DNA from: Aliiglaciecola sp. LCG003
Lineage (GTDB): Bacteria; Pseudomonadota; Gammaproteobacteria; Enterobacterales; Alteromonadaceae
Reading direction: 5' to 3'
Assembly: GCF_030316135.1 (NCBI RefSeq)
Contig: NZ_CP128185.1
Coordinates: 1,550,001-1,614,000 of the forward strand
Length of the DNA stretch: 64,000 nucleotides
The notes below the pieces were generated by a model that saw nothing but the letters and a program-made list of their open reading frames with translations, had not been told where the DNA came from and made no database searches. This document shows, piece by piece, positions 17,624 through 25,831 of this stretch. The stretch's first letter is position 1. The number at the start of each line of letters is the position of its first letter. Both the position numbers and the translations under genes were made by a program.

Positions 17624-18586
17624 TCACTTGAGGGATAGCTTAGAATATAGCGGAAAATGGTCGCTGCCGATATTAGGTAACCGTTTGATTTGCGTGAGTT
17701 CGAATTCATCACTATGGAAAATATGATCCAGCGGCCAGCGGCAAAATCTGTAGTCAGCATGGAACGTATTAAATATACCTCTGCCTATTCGAGGATCCAA
17801 CAAACCACTGGTTTTACGAAATTCTCGGGTGCTGGGGGACCAAGCGACATCATTCAGATCACCGGTCACAATAATAGGGCCAGATTGTGTTCGGATCTCA
17901 TTAGCCACTTGCATTAATTCATGGTCCCGCTGCTCGGCGCTTTCATTTTCTGTGGGGCTAGGAGGGGCAGGGTGCAGGAAATAAGCTTTGATGTGCTTTG
18001 AATCGTTAATCACAATAGAGCATGTAATCGAGGGCACGCCTTGCTCTACACGTTCCTTTAGTTCCACATCATTCAAAATACGCTTGCTGTATAAATGCAT
18101 ACCGTAAAGATTGTCCAAGGGTGATGCCACGCGGTACGGGTAACGTTCATGCAATATAGACAGCTTGTCTTGCCACCATGAATTGGTTTCCAGTGTCACT
18201 AAAATATCCGGCTCTAGCTGAATCACCAAATCAATTAATTTACCCGTGTCTTTATTACTCATCAACACATTGGCGGTAATAATACTAATATGTTCATCTG
18301 GATTGGCGGCGGAGCTTTGAACTTGTTTTCGCCATAAAGCAGTGTATGGCAATATCCAAATTAGATGATACACCAAGCAACAGCCGCTAATGCCAAGACA
18401 CACCCACATAGATATTGTGTTGCTATCTACAAATACAATTACCGCTAGGGTATTGATCAGTAACAGCCCGCTGATTTGCACTCTGGGGAATTCCCATACT
18501 CTAGCAATCCAGTGGTCGGTCGGCGCCAAAGGAAGAGCGGTGATCAAAAGAAGTAGTCCTGTCGTGTAAATGTGCCAGTTTTCCAC
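17624..18586 (-). CDS. Membrane-anchored endonuclease/exonuclease/phosphatase-family protein
   Basis: A 320-residue protein starting at GTG. Two to three N-terminal hydrophobic segments (about 5-20, 35-52 and 58-80) precede an EEP catalytic domain from about 95. Catalytic motifs are visible: ITANVLM (the Asn ligand), LVTLETNS (the Glu ligand), VTGDLNDV (Asp and Asn) and GSDHFPL (the terminal Asp-His). The family includes DNases, inositol phosphatases and sphingomyelinases. Membrane-anchored versions of this size are common in gammaproteobacteria but their substrate is unknown. The gene is flanked by a GGDEF gene and a Pmp3-like gene on the same strand with gaps over 85 bases. Confidence 0.88.
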   Translation of the reverse strand: MENWHIYTTGLLLLITALPLAPTDHWIARVWEFPRVQISGLLLINTLAVIVFVDSNTISMWVCLGISGCCLVYHLIWILPYTALWRKQVQSSAANPDEHISIITANVLMSNKDTGKLIDLVIQLEPDILVTLETNSWWQDKLSILHERYPYRVASPLDNLYGMHLYSKRILNDVELKERVEQGVPSITCSIVINDSKHIKAYFLHPAPPSPTENESAEQRDHELMQVANEIRTQSGPIIVTGDLNDVAWSPSTREFRKTSGLLDPRIGRGIFNTFHADYRFCRWPLDHIFHSDEFELTQIKRLPNIGSDHFPLYSKLSLK

Positions 18587-18673
18587 AGCAATCCCTTAGG
18601 TCATTGGTCGATCAAAATGGTTACACGAATCAGGCGACCGCCATTACTCGCCTGATGCGTGTAATATTTACAA

Positions 18674-18832
18674 TTAGCGTTTCGCTATTATCCAAACCGC
18701 GTGAATGATCCCAGGGATGTAACCTAGTAGGGTCAGCAAGATGTTCAACCAAAATGCACCACCTAAACCCACTTGCAAAAATACGCCCAGCGGCGGCAAG
18801 AGTATAGCGAATATGATTCTAATGATATCCAT
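18674..18832 (-). CDS. YqaE/Pmp3-family small membrane protein
   Basis: A 52-residue protein with two membrane helices. It carries the family signature: IIFAILLPPLGVFLQVG then FWLNILLTLLGYIPGIIHAVWII. Pmp3/YqaE peptides are linked to membrane potential and salt or cold stress, but their mechanism is unclear. I start it at ATG 18832, preceded by AAGGA at seven bases. A longer frame from 18868 would add 12 residues that the family lacks. Confidence 0.92.
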   Translation of the reverse strand: MDIIRIIFAILLPPLGVFLQVGLGGAFWLNILLTLLGYIPGIIHAVWIIAKR

Positions 18833-19243
18833 AATTGTTCCTTTATCAATGATTGTCTGAATGCCCAAGCATCTATATCAGGCAGTTTTGAGGTCTAAAA
18901 AATTATCTAACATAGGCAACTAAGCAAATCCCATTCCAAGATAAATTATTTTTTGTTGTTTATTCACACTTCCAAAATTGAATGGTGGGATGCCGATACC
19001 TGAACCTAATTGAACTCAGGATTTGTCTAATCAGGTATCGAAAATTTTTGGGTTAAATATAGCGTGCTAACTTAATCGGTTTAGCTAATGAACGCCGCCT
19101 GAGCTAATTCATGTTTTTTTAACAAAAAATGAGTTATTATTTAACCTCAGATAAATAACAAATGCTTTCTTTTGAGCCTTTGGTGAATACCCGCAGGTTT
19201 TGAACAGACTGATTTCAACTAGCCGGAAGTAAACTGAAATACT
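18833..19243. other. Intergenic region between the Pmp3-like gene and lacI
   Basis: About 410 bases between divergent genes. It should contain both promoters. The main visible structure is the inverted repeat with a U-run at 18994-19047. The part next to lacI is AT-rich with a T7-AAC-A6 stretch. I see no coding frame. Confidence 0.5.
18994..19047 (+). terminator. Terminator-like inverted repeat upstream of lacI
   Basis: CGATACCTGA (18994-19003) pairs with TCAGGTATCG (19031-19040), followed by AAAATTTTT on the plus strand. The CCTGA segment can instead pair with another TCAGG at 19016-19020, giving two exclusive hairpins. No annotated plus-strand gene ends here. It could terminate a small RNA or act as an attenuator about 200 bases before lacI. 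Confidence 0.4.
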
Positions 19244-20269
19244 ATGAAGAAGCCTAAACTGACCCTCAAGGACGTCGCGCTGAAATTAGGCGTGTCAACT
19301 GCTACAATTTCCAACGCATACAATCGACCAGATCAGTTGTCAGCACTCAAGCGTACAGAAATTTTGGCTGCCTGCAAAAGTATAGGATATGAAGGTCCGA
19401 ATAAAGCTGCGCAAATTTTACGCAAAGGCCGGTCTAATATTGTCGCCTTGGTGTTAGCCGATAGCATTGAATATAGTGTCAACGATCCCGTCGCCAACAC
19501 CTTTATCACTGGTGTGGCTAACATATTAAAAGAGCAGAAAAAACACATGCTGCTGTATGCAGGGGATTCTGAGTCGGTACGTGATGTGGTTGACTTCGTA
19601 GATGGTTTTATTTGTTATGGCGCGCCCAGAAATCCGAACCTTGCAGACGTGCTGAATCGGCAGAACAAACCCGTTGTAACGGTTGATTTTAATCTTCCCG
19701 ATCGTCCTTCGGTAAATATTGACAACGAGCAAGCGTCATATGAAATTGCTCGTTTGGCCCTCAAACCCAATGATCGGGTGGCAATTCTTGGTCTGAGGTT
19801 AATCGATTCCCCCAGTGTCTGCCGAATTTATGATACGCCCTTACTGGACGTGGAGCACTGTATTGCTCACCGGCGATTGAATGGCTATCTCAGAGCCCTG
19901 AAAGAAGCAGGGATAACAATCGGCAATGACTTAATTTGGAATATTCCTGAAAGTGAAGGTAAGTTTGCAATACAGGCTGCTAAGGAAGTATTGAATAGTC
20001 ATCCCCGACCGAATATTATTTTGTGTATGAGCGACATTATTGCATTAGAATTATTGCAATGTGCGATGTCAATGGGACTAGATGTTCCGAATCAATTGCG
20101 AATAACCGGGTTTGATGGGATTGCAGAAGCTGCTCGGACGCGGCCATATTTGACAACTGTGTGTCAATCTAGTGCAGAAAAAGGCAAAGTGGCAGCGATT
20201 ACCTTACTTAATGATACCAGTGAATCTAGTATTTTGCCCTATGAGCTAAAGCAGGGAGAAACCGTTTGA
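19244..20269 (+). CDS. LacI-family transcriptional regulator
   Basis: A 341-residue repressor. The N-terminal helix-turn-helix (TLKDVALKLGVSTATISNAYNRP, about 6-28) and hinge are typical. The rest is a periplasmic-binding-protein-like effector domain with VALVLADSIEY and the C-terminal RITGFDGIAEAA. LacI regulators of marine Alteromonadales usually control sugar-uptake loci. Its convergent neighbour is the tryptophan-halogenase-family gene, a pairing often seen in carbohydrate loci, but no transporter or glycosidase is adjacent here. The effector is unknown. Confidence 0.92.
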   Translation: MKKPKLTLKDVALKLGVSTATISNAYNRPDQLSALKRTEILAACKSIGYEGPNKAAQILRKGRSNIVALVLADSIEYSVNDPVANTFITGVANILKEQKKHMLLYAGDSESVRDVVDFVDGFICYGAPRNPNLADVLNRQNKPVVTVDFNLPDRPSVNIDNEQASYEIARLALKPNDRVAILGLRLIDSPSVCRIYDTPLLDVEHCIAHRRLNGYLRALKEAGITIGNDLIWNIPESEGKFAIQAAKEVLNSHPRPNIILCMSDIIALELLQCAMSMGLDVPNQLRITGFDGIAEAARTRPYLTTVCQSSAEKGKVAAITLLNDTSESSILPYELKQGETV

Positions 20270-20364
20270 GCTGCTAAATAAGGTAAGCAGCTTGGTCCTT
20301 TGTACCCACAGTTAGCTTCATTAATTGCTCAAGCTGTCCCTAGTTAGCAGTTGGTTAAGAGGTT

Positions 20365-21855
20365 TTAGCGGCCGATATACCGATCTAAGAATTCGTCATG
20401 AGGTAACATTTTGTCCAAGGGTTGCTGTTTGGCTGAAAGTAATTTGTGCATTGCATCCAGCAGCGCAGCATCTCCATGGACCGCCGCTGCTGGATGGTGA
20501 TCTTGTGGTTTTGCCCCTTGCCCAAGCATCACTTGCAACCATGATGCGTCGCGGAAAATATCATTTTTATCATTAAAAATAGCTGCCGAATGATTAAATA
20601 AGTCAATTTTGTGCTGCAGGCGTGAAGGGATGGTCATACTGCGCATATCTTTCCAGAATTCTGAATCATTCCGCTCATTCATGTGATAGTGCAAAATGAT
20701 GAAATCCCTGATCGTCTCAAATTCTTCCTGGGAGTCTGCATTATAAAAATCGATAGTATGTTGTGATATCCCCTGATTAGGAAAGATTTTTAACAGACGC
20801 ACTATGCCTGATTGAATCAGATGTATGCTAGTTGATTCCAATGGCTCTAAAAAGCCACTAGATAAGCCAATTGCGACCACGTTCTTATGCCACTGTTTAA
20901 CAGTACGGCCAGTTTCGAATTTGATTTGTCGCGGCTCGTCTAAGGCTTTACTATCTAAATTGCCCATTAATGTCTTGTAGGCATCATCATCAGATAAATA
21001 ATCATTGCTGTAAACAATACCATTGCCGTTTCTATGGGTTAATGGAATACGCCATTGCCAGCCTGCTGAATGGGCAATACTTCGAGTAAAAGGGGACGTG
21101 TGTTCAAAGCGCTCTGTGGGCACGGCGAGCGCCCGGTTGGCCGGTAGAAAATGGTTCCAAGGTTCGAACTCTACTCCTAAGGTTTGCTTGATCAGCACGC
21201 CGCGTAAGCCCGTGCAATCGATAAATAGATCACCTTCGATTTGCTCGCCACTTTTTAGTTGTAGGCCTTGGATAAACCCAGATTCAGCATCGGTTTTAAC
21301 CTGTTCAATGATCCCTTCGGTGCGAATAACGCCACTTTTTTCTGCCAGTTTTCGCAGATACCTACCGTAAAGTCCAGAGTCAAAATGATAGGCATAAGGT
21401 AATTCGTAAATTGGGTTGGGTGTATTGATTTTATTGAATTTTCCTTGTTTGCAACACAAGTAATTCAAATCGAAATCCCATAAAGACGCTTGCATGCCGG
21501 CTTTTTTAGCTTGTAACCAATAGTGTTGAAAACTACAAAAACCTAGATTGGCACCTGGCGCGCCAAAAGTGTGAAAATAACTCTCATTTTGAACACGCCA
21601 GTTTTCAAACTTGATGGCAAGTTTAATGGTGCCATTGGTTTCTCGTAAAAATTCTTTTTCATCAAGGCCCAGGTACTGATTAAAAATTTGGATAGGCGGA
21701 ATGGTCGCTTCGCCTACACCAAGGATCCCAATTTCTTCTGATTCTATAAGTTGTATTTCGACTTGTTGCTGCAATACTTTGCGCAACAGTGCTGCGGTCA
21801 TCCAACCTGCTGTTCCGCCTCCAGCTATTACGATTTTCCTTACTGGGGTGTGCAT
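20365..21855 (-). CDS. Tryptophan-halogenase-family FAD-dependent protein
   Basis: A 496-residue flavoprotein. GGGTAGW at 12-18 binds FAD. The lysine essential for halogenation is present (K78 in NGTIKLAIK, corresponding to K79 of PrnA). The WxWxIP motif appears as WQWRIP at about 266, and the LEPLEST segment carries the conserved Glu. The catalytic equipment of a flavin-dependent halogenase is therefore complete. The substrate need not be tryptophan, as most marine members are uncharacterised. The start follows AAGGTAAATCGAA. A promoter (TTTACA-17-TACAGT) directly upstream, and a strong terminator above that, suggest it is transcribed separately from proBA. Confidence 0.9.
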   Translation of the reverse strand: MHTPVRKIVIAGGGTAGWMTAALLRKVLQQQVEIQLIESEEIGILGVGEATIPPIQIFNQYLGLDEKEFLRETNGTIKLAIKFENWRVQNESYFHTFGAPGANLGFCSFQHYWLQAKKAGMQASLWDFDLNYLCCKQGKFNKINTPNPIYELPYAYHFDSGLYGRYLRKLAEKSGVIRTEGIIEQVKTDAESGFIQGLQLKSGEQIEGDLFIDCTGLRGVLIKQTLGVEFEPWNHFLPANRALAVPTERFEHTSPFTRSIAHSAGWQWRIPLTHRNGNGIVYSNDYLSDDDAYKTLMGNLDSKALDEPRQIKFETGRTVKQWHKNVVAIGLSSGFLEPLESTSIHLIQSGIVRLLKIFPNQGISQHTIDFYNADSQEEFETIRDFIILHYHMNERNDSEFWKDMRSMTIPSRLQHKIDLFNHSAAIFNDKNDIFRDASWLQVMLGQGAKPQDHHPAAAVHGDAALLDAMHKLLSAKQQPLDKMLPHDEFLDRYIGR

Positions 21856-21887
21856 TTCGATTTACCTTCGTTTCTGGGTCTTTTCAG

Positions 21888-21916
21888 ACTGTAAAATCTC
21901 TGTGTTTGATTGTAAA
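21888..21916 (-). promoter_or_regulatory. Candidate sigma-70 promoter of the halogenase-like gene
   Basis: On the minus strand TTTACA (21911-21916) and TACAGT (21888-21893) are separated by exactly 17 bases, with the start codon about 33 bases further. The -35 element overlaps a T11 tract (21914-21924), whose length could vary by slippage. Confidence 0.45.
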
Positions 21917-21952
21917 AAAAAAAACCTCAAAAGTCTCGAAACTTAAGAGGTT
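21914..21952 (-). terminator. Intrinsic terminator upstream of the halogenase-like gene
   Basis: Read on the minus strand, AACCTC pairs with GAGGTT and AAGT with ACTT across a symmetric TT/TT internal loop, followed by eleven T. This is a good rho-independent terminator located 58 bases before the halogenase start. The proA terminator is already present at 22154-22183, so it must end another transcript or attenuate a leader. Confidence 0.6.
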
Positions 21953-22153
21953 AACACTATATAACGGGAGTCATTTAGTTGTTCGAAAAGGTGTCACATT
22001 GATTAACTTTTTAGGCACGCAGAGGACCCGATAAGCTCTTTATCAGAGTGTTGCATTGCTGTTAATGGTATTTAACAATTGTTTATCAAGCAAGCTTTTT
22101 CTTAAATGATTAAGAGCAGTTTGAAGAGTATAGGGAAGACTGCTTTGGCTAGG
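21953..22153 (-). ncRNA. Candidate small RNA or leader between proA and the halogenase gene
   Basis: These 200 bases lie between two minus-strand intrinsic terminators and contain no coding frame. If a promoter lies within them, the product would be a short terminated RNA. I found only weak -35/-10 candidates (TTGCTT-17-TACCAT near 22070), so this is an inference from the double terminator. Confidence 0.25.
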
Positions 22154-22183
22154 CAAAAAAAGAGAAGGCTACTAGCCTTCTCT
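22154..22183 (-). terminator. Rho-independent terminator of proBA
   Basis: AGAGAAGGCTA pairs with TAGCCTTCTCT around a single central base, followed on the minus strand by seven T. It starts 21 bases after the proA stop. Confidence 0.92.
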
Positions 22184-22203
22184 TGTGGATGGGCTGAGTC
22201 AGG

Positions 22204-23451
22204 CTATGCTCTAATCTGCCCTGTACCTGTGACCAAATATTTTTCTGTGGTCAAGGATTCAAGGCCCATAGGCCCATAGGCATGCAATTTGGTTGTAGCA
22301 ATGCCAATCTCTGCTCCGAGTCCTAGCTGACTGCCATCAGAGAACCGCGAGGAAGCATTTACCATCACAACAGAGGCGTCAACACTGCGTTGGAATAGTT
22401 TGGCGGTGACGTCGTTTTGTGTACAGATCACTTCGGTGTGATGACTGCCGTAACGAGCGATGTGCTGAAACGCTTCAGTGGTAGTGTTAACTACCTTAAT
22501 GGCGATTTCCAAATCAAGGTATTCTTCACCGAAGTCACTCTCATCGAGCACAGTGAAGTTTTCAAAGTAAGCTTCTGCTTTGGCGCAGCCATTGACTTTT
22601 ACATTTTTCAGCTCAAAGGCTTCTGCGACCATAGGCAAAAACTCTGCAGCAATATCCTGGTGCACTATCAAGCCTTCTAATGCATTACATACGCCGGTCC
22701 TTTGGGTCTTACCATTTAGCAGAATATTCAACGCTGCTTGAAGATCAGCATCTTTGTCTACATACAGATGGCACACCCCTTTAAAATGTTGAATTACTGG
22801 AACCTTACTGTTGTTAGTAACATAATTGATTAGCCCTTCGCCACCGCGGGGAATAATCACATCTATATAGTCTTTTTGTTCCATCAACTCTTGAAGCAGC
22901 GCTCTGTCGGGATCAGGTACGACAGAGATTAATTCGATGGGTAAACCATGCTTTTGCAGCACATCTTGTAATATTTTTGCGATCACCTTGCTACTAGATA
23001 GGGCTTCCTTACCGCAACGTAATATAGCCGCGTTGCCCGACTTGAAGCACAGTGCGGCGGCATCTGCGGTGACATTGGGTCTTGCTTCATAGATCATGCA
23101 AACGACGCCAAGGGGGATGCGCATTTTACTGATTTCAATCCCATTAGGTCGTGTGCCTAAGTCTCGTAAGCGTCCAACCGGATCTGCCAATGAGGCGACA
23201 GTTTCAAGACCTTGTGCCATAGCTTCTATACCATCTACGTCTAGTGTCAAACGGTCCAACATGGCGTTAGGAAGGTTATTGATAGTGGCTTCTTGAACAT
23301 CAGACGCATTGGCCCGCAGGATATGCACCGCTTGTTCGCGCAAAGCAGCAGCCATGTCAGCTAGTACGTTGTTTTTTGTATCTTCATCTAGTGTTAATAA
23401 TGTTTGGGCTGCTGTTGCAGCACCTTTGCAAAGGTTACTAATTAAACTCAT
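22204..23451 (-). CDS. proA: Gamma-glutamyl phosphate reductase
   Basis: A 415-residue aldehyde-dehydrogenase-like enzyme, the expected length for ProA. Motifs include PLGVVCMIYEARPNVT, KSGNAAILRCGKEA, VIPRGGEGLI and the catalytic cysteine in RTGVCNALE, ending with the family tail containing GPMGLESLT. It reduces gamma-glutamyl phosphate with NADPH in the second step of proline synthesis. Its ATG overlaps the proB stop by four bases (ATGA), indicating translational coupling. The gene order proB-proA is the usual one. A strong terminator follows. Confidence 0.97.
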   Translation of the reverse strand: MSLISNLCKGAATAAQTLLTLDEDTKNNVLADMAAALREQAVHILRANASDVQEATINNLPNAMLDRLTLDVDGIEAMAQGLETVASLADPVGRLRDLGTRPNGIEISKMRIPLGVVCMIYEARPNVTADAAALCFKSGNAAILRCGKEALSSSKVIAKILQDVLQKHGLPIELISVVPDPDRALLQELMEQKDYIDVIIPRGGEGLINYVTNNSKVPVIQHFKGVCHLYVDKDADLQAALNILLNGKTQRTGVCNALEGLIVHQDIAAEFLPMVAEAFELKNVKVNGCAKAEAYFENFTVLDESDFGEEYLDLEIAIKVVNTTTEAFQHIARYGSHHTEVICTQNDVTAKLFQRSVDASVVMVNASSRFSDGSQLGLGAEIGIATTKLHAYGPMGLESLTTEKYLVTGTGQIRA

Positions 23452-24554
23452 TGTTCCTCCAATAAGGCGATATTCTTATCTGAAATGATCGGGCCGGTCC
23501 GGTGCTGAAGGGCATTAGCAAATTTTTTGTCATTTTGACCGGCAATAAAGCTAAGCAAACAACTGCTGTAGTTGGATTTGGCCTTAGCCAGTTTAGTACC
23601 GTCATCTTTGCGGACCAAAATGGTGTCTCCAACAGAAAAGTTACCATTCACAGCCAGTATTTCTTCACTGGTCAATTCTTTACTTTGCGCATCTAGAGGG
23701 CTGTCAAAACTATCTCCCACTACCACTTCTCCTTCTGCGCTGGAGGTGTGAGTCATCCAATGCAAGTGCTCTTGCATTGGCGTTTCGTGGGGCTTGAAAT
23801 GGGTGCCTGGATTCTTCCCTTGTAGCAGCATATTAAAGGGAAGCTCGGAGAAACCGTTGAGGATGAAGGTATCAATACCATGTGAAACAGCCTTTTCGGC
23901 TGCTTGTATTTTAGTTTTCATCCCGCCGGTTCCCACATCACTGGTGGCACTGCCCGCCATGGCGTAAATACTTTCATCTATGTTGGACACTAATGAAAGT
24001 AACTTAGCATCATCATGGGTGTGAGGGTTTTTATCGTATAAACCATCAACGTCCGAACAAATTAACAACACATCTGCATCTGCTGCAGAGGCTATCATGG
24101 CGGATAAATTATCGTTATCACCCACCTTCAACTTGTCTGTTGTTACCGTATCATTTTCATTCAAAATCGGCAGGATACCATTGTCTAGTAAGGTGAAAAT
24201 GGTGTCCTTTATACTCACGTAACGCTCACGATCCCTGAGGTCACCGTGGGTTAATAAAATTTGTGCGGTCGGGAAGTCGAATAACTTATCCCAAGTGGAC
24301 ATCATTTCAGTTTGTCCAGCGGCTGCCATAGCTTTCTTGGTAGCAATATTTGATTTCGTGTCGTTGGGGAAAAGGTGAGCGCCGGCTGCTACTGAGCCTG
24401 AAGACACTAATACGACATCGATGCCCATTGAACGGACCCTAACAATAAACTGAGCAATACTCAGTAAGTAATGGCTGCTGCACCCGCTATTGTTCGGTGC
24501 AATTAGTGCACTTCCCACTTTTATAACGATGCGCTTCCAATTTCGAGACTGCAT
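23448..24554 (-). CDS. proB: Glutamate 5-kinase
   Basis: A 368-residue protein. The amino-acid-kinase domain (about 1-250) includes RIVIKVGSALIAP, LVSSGSVAAG, LNENDTV and GTGGMKTKIQAA. The C-terminal PUA domain (about 270-355) is present, including ILAVNGNFSVGD. It phosphorylates glutamate, is normally feedback-inhibited by proline, and supplies ProA. I start at ATG 24554, which has AGGAG at six bases. The upstream ATG at 24569 would place that ribosome binding site inside the coding region. It forms an operon with proA. Confidence 0.97.
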   Translation of the reverse strand: MQSRNWKRIVIKVGSALIAPNNSGCSSHYLLSIAQFIVRVRSMGIDVVLVSSGSVAAGAHLFPNDTKSNIATKKAMAAAGQTEMMSTWDKLFDFPTAQILLTHGDLRDRERYVSIKDTIFTLLDNGILPILNENDTVTTDKLKVGDNDNLSAMIASAADADVLLICSDVDGLYDKNPHTHDDAKLLSLVSNIDESIYAMAGSATSDVGTGGMKTKIQAAEKAVSHGIDTFILNGFSELPFNMLLQGKNPGTHFKPHETPMQEHLHWMTHTSSAEGEVVVGDSFDSPLDAQSKELTSEEILAVNGNFSVGDTILVRKDDGTKLAKAKSNYSSCLLSFIAGQNDKKFANALQHRTGPIISDKNIALLEEQ

Positions 24555-24971
24555 TTTATGCTCCTGCATAGTGAAAAAAATTGTTGCTGCAAAGAATGCG
24601 AAGTCCGATAGCTGCCAGTTAAATTTGGCAAAGCTACGGATAAGTAAAACAGCGAGTTGAGCCTAACCTGTAGACCAGATGGATTTTTCTAAACCGTTTT
24701 ACCTTTCGCATCAGAACTGTTTACAGCACTAATTATTAGAGTTCTATCTATATTATGCCCAGATAGATCGAGTTCGATCAAGTTTAATCTAGATATAAAC
24801 CTATGAAAATAGAACCGTTAACTGGTTCTTGTTCATTTTTGTTTACGTTATTATGATTTGTGTTCTATGTTATGTGAGTAATTTGTGAGTGATTTAGTTA
24901 GCGTGAACAGGTATATTGGCTGGCTAATCAAAGTGTGCTGGCAAGTTTGTTCTTGTTGTTAATCGCCGCCA
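24555..24971. other. Divergent promoter region of proB and the MarR gene
   Basis: About 417 bases. Two short inverted repeats are visible: GATCGA-GT-TCGATC (24766-24779) and GAACCGTTAACTGGTTC (24812-24828, nearly palindromic). Either could be an operator, perhaps for the MarR regulator itself. No small frame of interest. Confidence 0.35.
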
Positions 24972-25478
24972 ATGTTGAATATGGGACATCCGGAAATGCA
25001 AAAGTACGAAGAGCTCCTTGTTTCCTTACGTAGAGTGATAAGAGCCATCGATTTATATTCGAAAAAGCTCAGTAAAGAAACTGGATTGACTAGCCCGCAG
25101 TTAATTGTCATGCGGGAAATATCAGCCTATGATGGAATTGCGGTGAAGGATATTGCCAGCAGTATTAACTTGAGCTCAGCGACAGTAACTAACATCTTAG
25201 ATAGACTAGAGAGTCGCTCATATGTTGTTCGTGAGCGTTCAACCCAAGATAAGCGAAAAGTAGGCCTACATTTAACTGACTTAGGCTTCGAAGCTATTAA
25301 AGATGCGCCTAAACCGCTGCAAGATCACTTCGTGCAGCGCTTTGAACAGCTTGAAGAATGGGAGCAATCTCAAATGCTATCGACTATGCAGCGCATTGCA
25401 AAAATGATGGATGCAGATGAAATTGATGCTGCTCCACTCTTGCAGGTAGGTATCATTCAGCAGCAGAATTCAAATTAA
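24972..25478 (+). CDS. MarR-family transcriptional regulator
   Basis: A 168-residue winged-helix protein with the MarR layout. Helix-turn-helix residues are around 58-80 (GIAVKDIASSINLSSATVTNILDRLE), and the wing contains RERSTQDKRKVGLHLT, the usual DxR-type motif. Members respond to small phenolic ligands or oxidants. The preceding region contains candidate operators, suggesting autoregulation. No clear target gene is adjacent: proBA is divergent and the next plus-strand genes are an efflux operon about 350 bases away with its own TetR. The exact start (24972 or the ATG three codons later) is uncertain. Confidence 0.9.
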   Translation: MLNMGHPEMQKYEELLVSLRRVIRAIDLYSKKLSKETGLTSPQLIVMREISAYDGIAVKDIASSINLSSATVTNILDRLESRSYVVRERSTQDKRKVGLHLTDLGFEAIKDAPKPLQDHFVQRFEQLEEWEQSQMLSTMQRIAKMMDADEIDAAPLLQVGIIQQQNSN

Positions 25479-25758
25479 GCTAGCAAGTTAAGTGATCTTA
25501 GCGTGTTAAACAGGCCCCGACAAGGCGCTAAAATACTTGCCACTTCGCGTCTTCAAAGCAGTGCTTAGCCCTGCTTTAATTCATTCTTACTCCACCTATT
25601 TATATAGCGATTCCTATCTCGGAATTTCTAATTGTCCCGATTCACGGATTAGTTATTGCCAAATAATCATCATCGAACAATGAGTTTTGGTGCCAGATTA
25701 CTGCGGGTAAAATATGCCTTTAAATTATAATTCGTTGTTTGTTTTTTGCGCTCATATA
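25479..25758. other. Intergenic region between MarR and TetR genes
   Basis: Contains a weak hairpin at 25555-25577 (AAAGCAG / CTGCTTT, 9-base loop) that may end the MarR transcript. Otherwise I see nothing convincing before the TetR promoter. Confidence 0.35.
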
Positions 25759-25809
25759 TTGACAAACTGCATATGCCCAACCAATATAAATAACTAACCA
25801 GTCAGTTAT
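25759..25809 (+). promoter_or_regulatory. Promoter and palindromic operator of the TetR-efflux operon
   Basis: A consensus -35 TTGACA (25759-25764) is followed at 18 bases by AATATA or at 20 bases by TATAAA. A 20-base imperfect palindrome, ATAACTAACCAGTCAGTTAT (25790-25809), overlaps the expected start point. The half-site AACTNAC is typical of TetR operators in efflux operons, so autorepression is likely. Confidence 0.65.
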
Positions 25810-25831
25810 TTAGAGTCAAATATGAGCAGCT

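Noticed and set aside
22261-22282. Tandem repeat GGCCCATA in proA
   Set aside because: It encodes the conserved AYGPMGLES segment near the ProA C-terminus, in frame and normal for the family.
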